The notes beneath the pieces are model-generated. The model ran no database searches, had not been told where the DNA came from, and saw only the letters and a list, made by a program, of their open reading frames with translations. Positions 16,658 through 25,285 of a stretch of DNA of 64,000 nucleotides are shown one piece after another (within the stretch, counting starts at the first letter, position 1; each line of letters starts with the position of its first letter). Location: positions 1 through 64,000 of the forward strand of contig NZ_WIWC01000012.1 of NCBI RefSeq assembly GCF_009600315.1, read 5' to 3'. The translations under genes and the position numbers were made by a program. The DNA is from Pseudomonas helleri. Lineage in GTDB: Bacteria; Pseudomonadota; Gammaproteobacteria; Pseudomonadales; Pseudomonadaceae.

Positions 16658-17848
16658 TTACTTGACTTCAGGCAGGCCCAAGACCCGCTTGGCGATCACA
16701 TTGAGCTGAATTTCCGACGCACCGCCAGAAATCGTCAGGGCAAAACTGTTTAACCAACCGCGGGTAATCGCCTGTTCCTGAGGACTGAACGCAGCCTTGT
16801 CCCAGCCCAGCGCATTGACCCCCATGACATCCAGCAGCACCTCGAACTTTTCGCGTTCCTGTTCGGTGTGCACCAGTTTCATGATCGACATCAATCCGCT
16901 GACGTCTTGCCCGGCACGGGCTTCTTCACCCATGCGTTGCACCGTCAGGTTGTAGCTGTGCTCGTTCATCGTGCAGGCCACCGCCCTCGCCGCCACCGCC
17001 GACTCGCTTAATCCGCTGGGTTCAGGCAGGTACTCCTGCACCAGCGCCCGCAGGTTGAAATGCGTCGGCAAGCTGAACTCGCCGAACTTGGACATGGCTT
17101 TGCGCTCATGCTGCAACAAGCGTTTGGCCAGGTTCCAGCCGCCGTGCAAAGGCCCAATCAACTGGCTTTTGGGCACTTTCACGGCGTCAAAAAACACCTG
17201 ACAAAACGCCGATTTACCGCTGATCAAATCAATTGGCGCAACACTCACACCGGGGCTTTTCATGTCCAGCACAATCAGGCTGATGCCCGCGTGTTTACTG
17301 GCGCTGCCATCGGTTCTGACCAGTGCATACATCCAGTCCGACTTGTCGCCGTAGGAGGTCCAGATCTTGCTGCCATCCACCACAAAGTGATCGCCCTCAT
17401 CGCGGGCAGTGGTTTTCAGGCTGGCCAGATCAGAACCGGCATTAGGCTCGGAAAACCCTTGGCACCAACGCACTTCGCCACGGGTCATGGGGGTTAACAG
17501 GCTGAGTTTCTGCTCTTCAGTGCCGAACTCCAGCAACACGGGGCCCAACATCCAGATCCCCAGGTTGATTTGCGGCGGGCGGCATTTAAGACGGCGTAGC
17601 TCGCTTTCCAGAACGGCGTTGTATTCCGGACTCAGGCCGCCACCGCCGTAGGCTTGCGGCCAGTCGGGGCAGAACCAGCCTTTGTCACGCATGCGCTCGA
17701 ACCATAGCTGAGCGTCAGCATCGGGGAACTCGACATCACGGGCTCCCCACACCATCTCCCCTTCAGGAATGGCTTTGCGCTGGGACGGCGGGCAATTGGC
17801 CTCAAGCCAGCTACGGGTCTGCTCTCTGAACTGTTCAATCGCGCTCAT
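16658..17848 (-). CDS. Acyl-CoA dehydrogenase, alpha-like subunit of pair 1
   Basis: 396 residues from the ATG at 17848, with AGAGG upstream; a longer frame to 17950 has no support. Acyl-CoA dehydrogenase motifs include WCQGFSEPNAGSDLASL (FAD/substrate region) and the C-terminal SGGASEIQLNVIAKRVLGLP. With the following gene it probably forms a heterotetrameric enzyme of the ChsE4-ChsE5 or Scd type that oxidises steroid side-chain CoA thioesters. A 187-bp gap separates it from the next upstream gene, so a separate promoter is possible. Confidence 0.83.
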   Translation of the reverse strand: MSAIEQFREQTRSWLEANCPPSQRKAIPEGEMVWGARDVEFPDADAQLWFERMRDKGWFCPDWPQAYGGGGLSPEYNAVLESELRRLKCRPPQINLGIWMLGPVLLEFGTEEQKLSLLTPMTRGEVRWCQGFSEPNAGSDLASLKTTARDEGDHFVVDGSKIWTSYGDKSDWMYALVRTDGSASKHAGISLIVLDMKSPGVSVAPIDLISGKSAFCQVFFDAVKVPKSQLIGPLHGGWNLAKRLLQHERKAMSKFGEFSLPTHFNLRALVQEYLPEPSGLSESAVAARAVACTMNEHSYNLTVQRMGEEARAGQDVSGLMSIMKLVHTEQEREKFEVLLDVMGVNALGWDKAAFSPQEQAITRGWLNSFALTISGGASEIQLNVIAKRVLGLPEVK

Positions 17849-18035
17849 GTCATTACCTCTGATGAATTCGTAGCAGCTGTCGAGTTTTGCGAGGCTGCGT
17901 TCGGGGACGAAGTCCTCGTAAATCCTGACTTTTCGGTATGCCTGACACACCGTATTGCCTCTGTTTACGACTGCTGAGCAGTCGGACGCGGCCTCGTTCT
18001 ACTCGACCGCTGCTACGGGGCGAATGGGGGGGCGT

Positions 18036-19205
18036 TCAACGCTGAGTGCGCGGCATACCCAAACCAAACTGGGCAATCAGCTCGCGCTGGATCTCGTTGG
18101 TGCCACCGCCAAAGGTCAGAGTCACAGAGGCACGCACTTCGTACTCCAGATCGCCTTGCATCAACGCCGCAGGCGAACCGCTGCGTACCAGCCCGTTGGC
18201 GCCGACGATGTTGCTCAGCACGCGCAGAATCTCGATGCCCGATTCCGAGCCATAGACCTTGGTGGTCGACGCCAGAGCCACATCCATGCGGTCATGCTCC
18301 AGGTCGGCAGCGATGCGCAGGTTGATCAGGCGCATCGCTTCGAGTCGGGCATAACACTGCGCCAACCCGGCCCGCACCCAGGCTTTGTCGGTCGCTTTAA
18401 CGCCGTTTTCATCGGCCTCCCGGGACCACATCAAAACCCGGCGAAACAACCCCACCACTTTGTCGGACCAGGCACCCAGCCCCAGACGCTCATGGTTCAG
18501 TTGCGCGGTGATCAGCTTCCAGCCGCCGTGCAACTCACCCACCAACATGTCGTGGGGCACCCGCACGTTGTCGTAATAAGTCGCCGCCGTCGGATTGCTG
18601 GTGGTGGGGATGACGGTGCTGGAGAAACCTTCTGCGCGCGTGTCCACAATCAGGATCGACACGCCCTTGTGCCGTGGCCGTTCCGGGTCGGTACGCGCGG
18701 CCAGCCAGATGTAATCGGCCGACTCGGCACCCGAGGTCCAGAGTTTGTTGCCATTCACCACGAAGGTGTCGCCCTCAAGCCGGGCGGTGGTTTTCAGTAC
18801 CGCCAGATCGCTGCCCGCATCCGGCTCTGAATAACCGATGGCGAAAATTATTTCACCTGCCGCAATGCCCGGCAGAAATTTGGCTTTTTGTGCCTCGGTG
18901 CCGTGGGCCATCAAGGCCGGGCCCACAGTGCTGATGGTCACAAACGGCAGCGGCGCCCCAGCAATATTGGCCTCTTCAAAGAAGATAAACTGCTCGGTCG
19001 GGCCGTAACCCTGACCGCCATGTTCCTTGGGCCAGCCCACGGCCAGCCAGCCGTCACGGCCCATCTGGCGGATGGTGTTACGGTACAGTTCGCCGCCTTC
19101 CTTGCCGCGCAATTGCTCACGCAGCTCAGGCGTCATCAGGTTTTGGAAGTAATCGCGCACTTTATGGCGCAGGGCGTGTTGCGCGGGCGTGAGGTCGACG
19201 TACAT
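18036..19205 (-). CDS. Acyl-CoA dehydrogenase, alpha-like subunit of pair 2 (ChsE1/ChsE2-like)
   Basis: 389 residues with IGYSEPDAGSDLAVLKTTAR in the FAD-binding region and FGGGTNEIQRELIAQFGLG at the C-terminus. It begins 1 bp after the aldolase gene ends. Together with the dehydrogenase at 20795-21928 and the hydratase and aldolase genes between them, it reproduces the content of the mycobacterial igr operon (FadE28, FadE29, ChsH1, ChsH2, Ltp2), which removes the last three-carbon unit of the steroid side chain. The pairing is inferred from order and subunit type. Confidence 0.83.
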   Translation of the reverse strand: MYVDLTPAQHALRHKVRDYFQNLMTPELREQLRGKEGGELYRNTIRQMGRDGWLAVGWPKEHGGQGYGPTEQFIFFEEANIAGAPLPFVTISTVGPALMAHGTEAQKAKFLPGIAAGEIIFAIGYSEPDAGSDLAVLKTTARLEGDTFVVNGNKLWTSGAESADYIWLAARTDPERPRHKGVSILIVDTRAEGFSSTVIPTTSNPTAATYYDNVRVPHDMLVGELHGGWKLITAQLNHERLGLGAWSDKVVGLFRRVLMWSREADENGVKATDKAWVRAGLAQCYARLEAMRLINLRIAADLEHDRMDVALASTTKVYGSESGIEILRVLSNIVGANGLVRSGSPAALMQGDLEYEVRASVTLTFGGGTNEIQRELIAQFGLGMPRTQR

Positions 19206-19206
19206 G

Positions 19207-20385
19207 TCAGGCTGCTCCCAAAATCAGACCGCTGGTGGGTACGCCCGTACCGGCCGTGACCAGTACGTTTTCAACACTGTCCACTTGATTGACAGCACTG
19301 CCACGCACTTGCCGTACCGCTTCCGCCACGCCGTTCATGCCGTGGATATAGGCCTCGCCCAACTGCCCGCCGTGGGTGTTGATCGGGAATTTGCCGCCAC
19401 GGGCATGGTGCCCCGCGCGAATAAATTCCTTGGCTTCGCCCCGCTCGCACAAGCCGAACTCTTCCAGCTGAGGCAATACAAACGGGGTGAAATGGTCGTA
19501 AATCACCGCTGTCTGCAAGGCCTCTGGGCCAAGGCCTGACTGGCGATACAACTCTTTGGCCACCACGCCCATCTCCGGCAACCCGGTGATGTCATCGCGG
19601 TAGAACGAGGTCATGATTTGCTGGCCAGAGGTAATCCCCTGAGAACCGGCCTTGATCATCACCGGCTTTTGGCGCAAGTCTTTGGCGCGCTCGGCCGAGG
19701 TAATCACCATCGCCACTGCGCCATCCGATTCCTGGCAGCAGTCCAGCAAGTGCAGCGGCTCACAGATCCAGCGTGACGCCTGATGTTCTTCCAGCGTGAT
19801 TGGCTTGCCATAAAAAAACGCCGCCGGGTTGGTCGCGGCAAAATCACGGACGGCCACGGCCACGCGGCCAAAATCTTCTGAGGTCGCGCCATAGGTGTGC
19901 ATGTAACGCTGGGCAAACATACCGACCCACGACGCGGGTGTATGCAAGCCGTGGGGCATGTACCAGCCATAGTTGACGTTTTCAAAAATCGGCGTGGACG
20001 CAAAACCGTAACTGCCGCTGCCGAAGCGATACCACGAACGCTCGTTCATGGCGCGATACACCACCACCACCTTGGCCACACCGGTGGCGACGGCCATCGC
20101 GGCATGCATGATCGGCGCACAGGCGGCTCCACCGCCGTGGGGCACCTGGGAGAAGAACTTGACGTCTTTGCAACCCAGCAGGCGGGCAATTTCGTATTCC
20201 GGAACCTTGTCCACGGAGTACGAGCTGAACCCTTCCACTTCACTGGGATCAATACCGGCGTCTTTAAGCGCAGCCAATGTGGCTTCCATGGCCAGACGCA
20301 GCTCGGTGCGGCCAGAGTTCTTGGAAAATTCAGTGGCGCCCAAACCGACAATGGCTGCGCTACCGGAAAGTGACGATTGCGTCAT
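19207..20385 (-). CDS. Thiolase-like retro-aldolase, Ltp2/SCP2-type
   Basis: 392 residues of the lipid-transfer (SCP2-thiolase) branch of the thiolase superfamily: AIVGLGATEFSKNSGRTELRLA at the N-terminus, VPHGGGAACAPIMHAAMAV around residue 90, YDHFTPFVLPQLEEFGLC and the C-terminal NTHGGQLGEAYIHG. Ltp2-type enzymes are aldolases. They cleave the beta-hydroxyacyl-CoA side chain and require a DUF35 partner; a DUF35 domain is encoded two genes upstream (21930-22916). The expected product is a 17-keto steroid plus propionyl- or acetyl-CoA. The length is close to mycobacterial Ltp2. Confidence 0.82.
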   Translation of the reverse strand: MTQSSLSGSAAIVGLGATEFSKNSGRTELRLAMEATLAALKDAGIDPSEVEGFSSYSVDKVPEYEIARLLGCKDVKFFSQVPHGGGAACAPIMHAAMAVATGVAKVVVVYRAMNERSWYRFGSGSYGFASTPIFENVNYGWYMPHGLHTPASWVGMFAQRYMHTYGATSEDFGRVAVAVRDFAATNPAAFFYGKPITLEEHQASRWICEPLHLLDCCQESDGAVAMVITSAERAKDLRQKPVMIKAGSQGITSGQQIMTSFYRDDITGLPEMGVVAKELYRQSGLGPEALQTAVIYDHFTPFVLPQLEEFGLCERGEAKEFIRAGHHARGGKFPINTHGGQLGEAYIHGMNGVAEAVRQVRGSAVNQVDSVENVLVTAGTGVPTSGLILGAA

Positions 20386-20403
20386 GAGTGCTGTCTCCCG
20401 CTA

Positions 20404-20823
20404 TCAAGGCAGAACCAGCGCGACCGTACCGGTCACGTGGTTGCCCATGGAATTTTTGCCGCTGAGGGTGATTTCCACCGTGCGGGTGGCGGCATCCTGG
20501 CCCGTTACGGCGCCGTTGAAGGTCATGCAATCGCCGGGGTAATTGGGTGCGCCAAGCTTGATTTTCAGCGACGCAAAACGCGCTGCCGGGCCGGCCCACT
20601 CTTCGACATAGCGTTGCACCAGACCGTTGGTGGTCAGGATGTTCATAAAGATATGCGGTGACCCCAGCGCTTGCGCGGCGTGGAGGTCATGGTGGCCGGG
20701 GAAATAGTCGCGGGTCGCAATCGCGCCGCCCGTGACCAGCCCCACGGTAATCGGGATCGCCAGAGGCGGCAGTGCTTCGCCGGGGCGCACGTCATCAAAG
20801 CGCTTGGTGTTCTTCAAGGTCAT
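20404..20823 (-). CDS. MaoC-like enoyl-CoA hydratase subunit, ChsH1-like
   Basis: 139 residues, a single hot-dog domain. The segment ATRDYFPGHHDLH holds Asp39 and His44 with the same five-residue spacing as the catalytic Asp and His of mycobacterial ChsH1. ChsH1 pairs with the MaoC half of ChsH2 to hydrate the unsaturated steroid side-chain CoA. A ChsH2-like gene lies two genes upstream. The start overlaps the end of the dehydrogenase gene by 29 bases. Confidence 0.82.
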   Translation of the reverse strand: MTLKNTKRFDDVRPGEALPPLAIPITVGLVTGGAIATRDYFPGHHDLHAAQALGSPHIFMNILTTNGLVQRYVEEWAGPAARFASLKIKLGAPNYPGDCMTFNGAVTGQDAATRTVEITLSGKNSMGNHVTGTVALVLP

Positions 20824-21928
20824 ATTTCCATCCCAGCTTGTCGTTATGGCTCAGCCAATCGCCGAGGCGTTCAAGGCTTGCTGCCGATCCGCCCAGGGCA
20901 CTGCCCAGCGCGCGGCTCCAGTAGAGAAAACGGTGCATCGGGTAGGTCAGGTCGACGCCGATACCGCCATGTACGTGCTGAGCGTTATGCCCGATCAGAT
21001 GGCCCGCTTCACAGGCCTGCCAAGCGGTGGCCAGCGCTTCGCTCGGCGCAGGCAAACCGGCGTCAAGGCGGTAGCACAATTGCCACAGGCAACTGCGCAA
21101 CGCTTCGAGAGCGATATGGGCGTTGGCCATGCTCATTTGCACCGCTTGAAAACTGCCTATGCTGCGGTCGAACTGGCGGCGGTCGGTGACGTACGCCACC
21201 GTGCGGCTGATTTGTTCGGCGCTGACGCCCAACTGCAAGGCCGCCAATGCTGCCGTGCTGCGCGGCTCCAGCCAGTCCAGAGCGGCCACCGGGAGCAATT
21301 GCTGCGCGGTGATGGACAGCCCGTCAATCTGCAAATCGGCGATCGCTTCGCCGTGGGTCATACGCCCCGGCACATGGGTGATTCCCTGTGCAGCCAGTTC
21401 AACAAACGCCAGACGCGGCTGGCCTTCAACGCTGACCAACAGCACAGCAGCCTGAGACTGTTCAGCCAGCGCCAAAGCGCTAACCCGGCCACTCAGGCGC
21501 CATCCGCCTGCCACCGGCTGCGCGTGCAGCGTCATCCCGTGTGCCGTGTTCAGCCCGCTCAGGTCCAGGGTCAGCAAGGTACGTCCCGCCGCCGCCTCAA
21601 CCGCCCAGGCGTGCAGGGCCGAGTCCGCGAACTGGGCCAAGGTTGCGGCTGCCAATTGATGGCGCCACAACGGCACTTGCCCCAGTGCTCGCCCTTGCGC
21701 CTCCAGAACGCACATCAACTCGGTCATTCCAAGCCCGCTGCCGCCCTGATTTTCCGGGATGGCCAAGGCCTGCAAACCGGTCTCTACGCACAGTTGCCAC
21801 AACGGCTCCATATAGGCGTCATCGCGGGCATCGAACTGGCGCAAGCGGTCATCGGTGCAATAGTCGGCAAACACGCTTTGCGCCATTTCGGCAATCGCGC
21901 GCTGATCTTCGGTCAATTCAAAATCCAT
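20795..21928 (-). CDS. Acyl-CoA dehydrogenase, beta-like subunit of pair 2
   Basis: 377 residues. It starts MDFELTEDQRAIAEMAQSVF and has VHGGIGVDLTYPMHRFLYW near the C-terminus, the HGGIG subunit type. It lies 1 bp after the ChsH2-like gene and overlaps the ChsH1-like gene. It probably forms a heteromer with the product of 18036-19205, as FadE28 and FadE29 do in the igr operon. Confidence 0.82.
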   Translation of the reverse strand: MDFELTEDQRAIAEMAQSVFADYCTDDRLRQFDARDDAYMEPLWQLCVETGLQALAIPENQGGSGLGMTELMCVLEAQGRALGQVPLWRHQLAAATLAQFADSALHAWAVEAAAGRTLLTLDLSGLNTAHGMTLHAQPVAGGWRLSGRVSALALAEQSQAAVLLVSVEGQPRLAFVELAAQGITHVPGRMTHGEAIADLQIDGLSITAQQLLPVAALDWLEPRSTAALAALQLGVSAEQISRTVAYVTDRRQFDRSIGSFQAVQMSMANAHIALEALRSCLWQLCYRLDAGLPAPSEALATAWQACEAGHLIGHNAQHVHGGIGVDLTYPMHRFLYWSRALGSALGGSAASLERLGDWLSHNDKLGWKYDLEEHQAL

Positions 21929-21929
21929 G

Positions 21930-22916
21930 CTAAGCCCCCTGCCCGGCGACCGGCCGGAACATCGGCAAGGTCATTTCACCGTCGAAGGTCTGGAACTCCA
22001 GTTGCAAGGCCTGGCCGATACGCAGGTCCTCACGGGTTACACCCGCCAGCCCCGCCACCAGACGCACACCCTCCTCAAGTTCGATCAAACCAATGGGGTT
22101 GGGATGATCGAACGGCGCGACTTCGGGGTAATGCATGATCACAAAGGAATACAGGCTGGCGCGGCCACTGGCCTCAACGCTGTCCCAATCAAAGGAGTGA
22201 CACTCGATACACACCGGCGCAGGAGGATGGCGCAGGGTCTGGCATTGGGTGCAGCGCTGAATCAGCAACTTGCCCGCATCGCACCCTTCCCAGAAAAACC
22301 GTGTGTCATCGCTCATGCCCGGTTTAGGACGCTTGATCACCGGCGCGGGCTCAGCCTTGGCTGGCTCGGCCTTGACACTGTGATCCGTGGCCGGGCGGAA
22401 CTTGAAGACGCGAAACAACAACTCGCCCACCGCCTCGTCGCCGCTTTTGTGCTCGACGAAATAACTCATCACCAAGGTGACAAAAAAACCGGTGCCCAGC
22501 CCCGTGGTTTTCTCGTCGCCCACGGCGTCCAGACGCGTCGTGTAATAGAGCTTTTCGCCCGGACGCAGGTTGCGGTTGAAGGTCAGCTCGGAGTTGACCG
22601 CCACCACGGACGGATAGCCGTAGCCCTCGATCAGCTTGAGCACTTCATACGGGTTTTCGGTGGTCGAGCCCGGCGGGTAATTGTTGGCATGCAAGCCTTC
22701 CATGCACCACACCTGCAACATCGCCGCGGGTGCCACCAGTCCATCCTGCTCACTGTTGGCAGCCGTGGTCGGGTCGGTGTACAGCGGGTTGTCGACGCCC
22801 ATGATCTCGCACCATTGGCGAATCATCGGGGCGTTGACCTCGTCCCAGGCGTAGACGCGACCATAGTCACGCCCCACCAGGGCGCGCACGTCGGTTAGCA
22901 ATTGAGAATCAGCCAC
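21930..22916 (-). CDS. MaoC-DUF35 fusion protein, ChsH2-like
   Basis: 328 residues with two parts. Residues about 1-155 form a MaoC-like hot-dog domain. Residues about 185-320 form a DUF35 protein with a zinc ribbon (RCTQCQ...PVCIEC, spacing C-x2-C-x10-C-x2-C) followed by an OB fold. This is the architecture of ChsH2, whose MaoC half pairs with ChsH1 for hydration and whose DUF35 half binds the aldolase Ltp2 and possibly channels the intermediate. All three partners are encoded within 3.7 kb here. It is the first gene of the side-chain operon after the SDR. Confidence 0.85.
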   Translation of the reverse strand: MADSQLLTDVRALVGRDYGRVYAWDEVNAPMIRQWCEIMGVDNPLYTDPTTAANSEQDGLVAPAAMLQVWCMEGLHANNYPPGSTTENPYEVLKLIEGYGYPSVVAVNSELTFNRNLRPGEKLYYTTRLDAVGDEKTTGLGTGFFVTLVMSYFVEHKSGDEAVGELLFRVFKFRPATDHSVKAEPAKAEPAPVIKRPKPGMSDDTRFFWEGCDAGKLLIQRCTQCQTLRHPPAPVCIECHSFDWDSVEASGRASLYSFVIMHYPEVAPFDHPNPIGLIELEEGVRLVAGLAGVTREDLRIGQALQLEFQTFDGEMTLPMFRPVAGQGA

Positions 22917-22970
22917 GTTCGTCTCCTGCGTGTAGAGAACGGCAACCCACTGGTCGCCGCTAAAGGTCGA

Positions 22971-23756
22971 TCAGTGCGCTGCGCTCTGCGCGGCACCCAG
23001 AAAAGCTGGACGTTCACCGCCGCCGTGCAACAACAGATTGCAGCCACTGGCATAACCGGCCAGGGGCGAAGCGATAAACAGGCAGGCGTTGCCAATGTCT
23101 TCGGGCACGGCCATGCGCCCGGCGGGAATCCCGGCACTGACCGCAGCAATGCCGTGTTCATCGCCGTAGTGCAGGTGCGATTGCTCAGTGCGAACCAGTC
23201 CCGGACTGACCGCGACCACCCGCACCTTGGGCGCCCATTCCACCGCCAGCGACTGCACAAGGGCCAGCACACCGGCCTTGGCTGCGCCATACGCTGCGGT
23301 GCCGGGCGATGCGCGCAAGGCGCTGATACTGCCGATAAACACAATGCAACCGCCGCTGGCCTGTTGTTGCATCAAGGCGTTGGCCTGCTGCGCGACATTC
23401 AGGGGGGCGATCAGATTGAGACGGATAATGCCTTCATGAAAGCGCGGCGAAGCACTGGCGGCCTCGGCCGCCGGGCTGCCACCGGCGTTGTTGATGACCA
23501 CATCGAGGCGGCCGAAATCGGCGCGAATACCGTCAAACAACGCCTTGAGCGAATCCACATCGCGCACGTCACAAGCCATGAAAATGGCCTGCGCGGTGCC
23601 GCCCCGAGGCAACACCTCGGGTGCTGTCCTGCCGCACACAATCACCTGCGCGCCGGCCTGGAGAAAACTGCTGGCGATCCCGGCCCCGATGCCTTTAGTA
23701 CCGCCGGTGACCAGCACCACCTTACCGCTGTAGTCCAGCCCTGAGAGTTGGCCCAT
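22971..23756 (-). CDS. SDR-family oxidoreductase, probable hydroxyacyl-CoA or hydroxysteroid dehydrogenase
   Basis: 261 residues from the ATG at 23756, which has AGAGGAG upstream. Rossmann motif TGGTKGIGAGIA, NNAGG, and active site YGAAK. It lies at the head of the side-chain operon, 54 bp before the ChsH2-like gene, and is divergent from the crotonase gene. A role in oxidising a side-chain beta-hydroxyacyl-CoA or a ring hydroxyl is plausible, but the substrate cannot be read from sequence. Confidence 0.8.
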   Translation of the reverse strand: MGQLSGLDYSGKVVLVTGGTKGIGAGIASSFLQAGAQVIVCGRTAPEVLPRGGTAQAIFMACDVRDVDSLKALFDGIRADFGRLDVVINNAGGSPAAEAASASPRFHEGIIRLNLIAPLNVAQQANALMQQQASGGCIVFIGSISALRASPGTAAYGAAKAGVLALVQSLAVEWAPKVRVVAVSPGLVRTEQSHLHYGDEHGIAAVSAGIPAGRMAVPEDIGNACLFIASPLAGYASGCNLLLHGGGERPAFLGAAQSAAH

Positions 23757-23813
23757 GACACGCTCCTCTTCTACTGATAGAGCCACTCTAGGGGCTACGT
23801 TGAGGGTGCTCGT

Positions 23814-23829
23814 CGTCTGAACGGACGAT
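23814..23829. promoter_or_regulatory. Candidate operator, site 1 of a shared steroid-cluster motif
   Basis: CGTCTGAACGGACGAT, with near-palindromic arms TCGTCT / GGACGA, lies in the 145-bp divergent region between the SDR and crotonase genes. It matches the site at 45101-45116 at 13 of 16 positions. The location suits a repressor or activator controlling both directions. Confidence 0.5.
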
Positions 23830-23901
23830 GAAGCGCGCCCGCGTGAAGGCAACACTCCCCTGCAGGCTGTTTTGACAGCGCCCTGCTCAATGAGGAACCC
23901 C

Positions 23902-24687
23902 ATGTCTGACCCAACTGCTGCGCCGGTATTGCTGGAATTTCCGGCCCAGGGCGTGGCCCTGCTGCGCCTCAATCGTCCGCACGCCACCAATGCCCTGAGC
24001 CTTGAACTGCAAGCCTTGCTCTCGCGTTACTTCACAGAACTGGCCGAAAACCCCGAAGTGCGCTGCATCCTGCTGACCGGAGGGGACAGCGTGTTTGCCG
24101 CGGGCGGCGACATCAACAGCATGGCCGGCGTGGGGCCGATCGATATTTACCAACGCCATACCGAACGGGTCTGGGCGCCGATCCAGCACTGCCCCAAGCC
24201 GGTGATTGCGGCGGTCTGTGGTTATGCCTACGGCGGCGGCTGCGAATTGGCCATGCTGGCGGACATTATCGTGGCGGGTACCAGCGCCAAATTTTGCCAG
24301 CCAGAAATCCGCATCGGCATCATGCCCGGCATTGGCGGCACCCAACGTTTAGTGAGGGCAGTGGGCAAAGCGAAAGCCATGCGCATGGCCTTGACCGGGC
24401 AACCGATTACCGCTGAAGAGGCCTGGATTTCCGGGTTGGTCAGCGACGTGGTCGAAGATGCCCAGGTACAGGCCCATGCGTTGAAATTGGCAACATTGAT
24501 CGCCGCCATGCCGCCCTTGGCCGCCGAACAGATCAAGGAAGTGATATTGGCTGGCGTCGATGCCCCGCTGGAGACTGGCCTGGCTCTGGAACGCAAAGCC
24601 AATGCGCTGTTGTTTGCCTCGCGGGATCAGAAGGAAGGAATGCAGGCGTTTATAGAAAAGCGTACGCCGCGATTTGAAGGTCACTGA
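23902..24687 (+). CDS. Enoyl-CoA hydratase/isomerase (crotonase family)
   Basis: 261 residues from the ATG at 23902, with GAGGAA just upstream; in-frame ATGs at 23872 and 23890 are less well placed. Crotonase motifs: the oxyanion-hole segment GGDSVFAAGGDI and YGGGCELAMLADIIVA, and the catalytic region PEIRIGIMPGIGGTQRL. It hydrates a trans-2-enoyl-CoA and probably serves the first beta-oxidation turn of the steroid side chain. It is divergent from the rest of the block, with the shared motif between them. Confidence 0.85.
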   Translation: MSDPTAAPVLLEFPAQGVALLRLNRPHATNALSLELQALLSRYFTELAENPEVRCILLTGGDSVFAAGGDINSMAGVGPIDIYQRHTERVWAPIQHCPKPVIAAVCGYAYGGGCELAMLADIIVAGTSAKFCQPEIRIGIMPGIGGTQRLVRAVGKAKAMRMALTGQPITAEEAWISGLVSDVVEDAQVQAHALKLATLIAAMPPLAAEQIKEVILAGVDAPLETGLALERKANALLFASRDQKEGMQAFIEKRTPRFEGH

Positions 24688-24794
24688 GTCGCCTTATACT
24701 TCCGGCCGAGATTACCGTTGGATAACGACGGTATGCCGCCGCTGTGAAAACAAGTGCATACCCCTCAATACACTTTAAATAAACAACTTACTCA

Positions 24795-24909
24795 TTCAAT
24801 CAATAAGAAAAGTCTGAAGTTTAAAAAATACTAATCTAAATCGAAGTTGCACTTCGCGACCCTCTCGCTTCAATCAATAGGAAAATTCTGAACTTTTAAA
24901 AATAAATAC
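24795..24909. repeat. Imperfect direct repeat in AT-rich gap
   Basis: TTCAATCAATAAGAAAAGTC (first 20 bases of copy 1, from 24795) recurs from 24869 as TTCAATCAATAGGAAAATTC. Both copies are followed by a CTGAA and an A/T-rich run ending in AATA. The copies are about 37-41 bp long and 74 bp apart. Function unknown. Confidence 0.7.
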
Positions 24910-25044
24910 CTGTAGGACACTTCCCAAATTTGGGCTTGGCGCTGGTTTTATATTTCAGAGCAAGCCACTATCTCCGACATTAAAAAGCGATATTCACAAA
25001 CAACAACGCCTGCCTTCTATAACGCAGTGCGCCTCGTGTGTTTG

Positions 25045-25205
25045 TTAGGCTCTGTACGAAATGTATCTGCGCTCGGTTATGCGGCGTTGAAAACAGGCCC
25101 GGAATGCTCATTAACAACACGTTAAGTCGTGCGCGACCCCGACCGTTCCTCGCCTGTTTTCGCCTTGCCTAACCTTCGCTCGAAAACATTTCGTACAGAC
25201 CCTAA
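25045..25205. mobile_element. MITE-like element with about 50-bp imperfect terminal inverted repeats
   Basis: A 161-bp element. The left end TTAGGCTCTGTACGAAATGT and the inverted right end differ at one of 20 positions. Similarity continues inward for about 50 bp, including GAAAACAGGC on both arms. There is no coding capacity. TA dinucleotides lie at both edges of the GG...CC core and could be a target duplication, but the parent insertion sequence family is not certain. It sits 80 bp upstream of vgrG, at the junction of the catabolic block and the type VI cassette. Confidence 0.7.
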
Positions 25206-25285
25206 TTGCTTTAACACCCATTTATCGCCCAATCCGCCGTGCCATGGCTTTAGTTTATGCCCTGTACGTCGCCTAAGAGTCTTGA

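Larger units (their letters stand above)
24688..25285. other. Repeat-rich intergenic region between steroid block and type VI cassette
   Basis: 598 bp, strongly AT-rich between 24770 and 24990, with no convincing gene. It holds an imperfect direct repeat (24795-24831 and 24869-24909), a small perfect inverted repeat CGAAGT-tgc-ACTTCG (24842-24856) and a MITE-like element (25045-25205). The vgrG promoter should lie between about 25000 and 25285, but no confident promoter could be assigned. Confidence 0.7.

Noticed and set aside
20732-22138. 468-codon open frame on the plus strand
   Set aside because: Antisense to the acyl-CoA dehydrogenase and ChsH2-like genes, with no ribosome binding site or domain.
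25206-25285. Sigma-54 promoter for vgrG
   Set aside because: GTGCCA and TGGC...TGC words occur near 25240-25260, but the spacing does not fit the -24/-12 rule on either strand.
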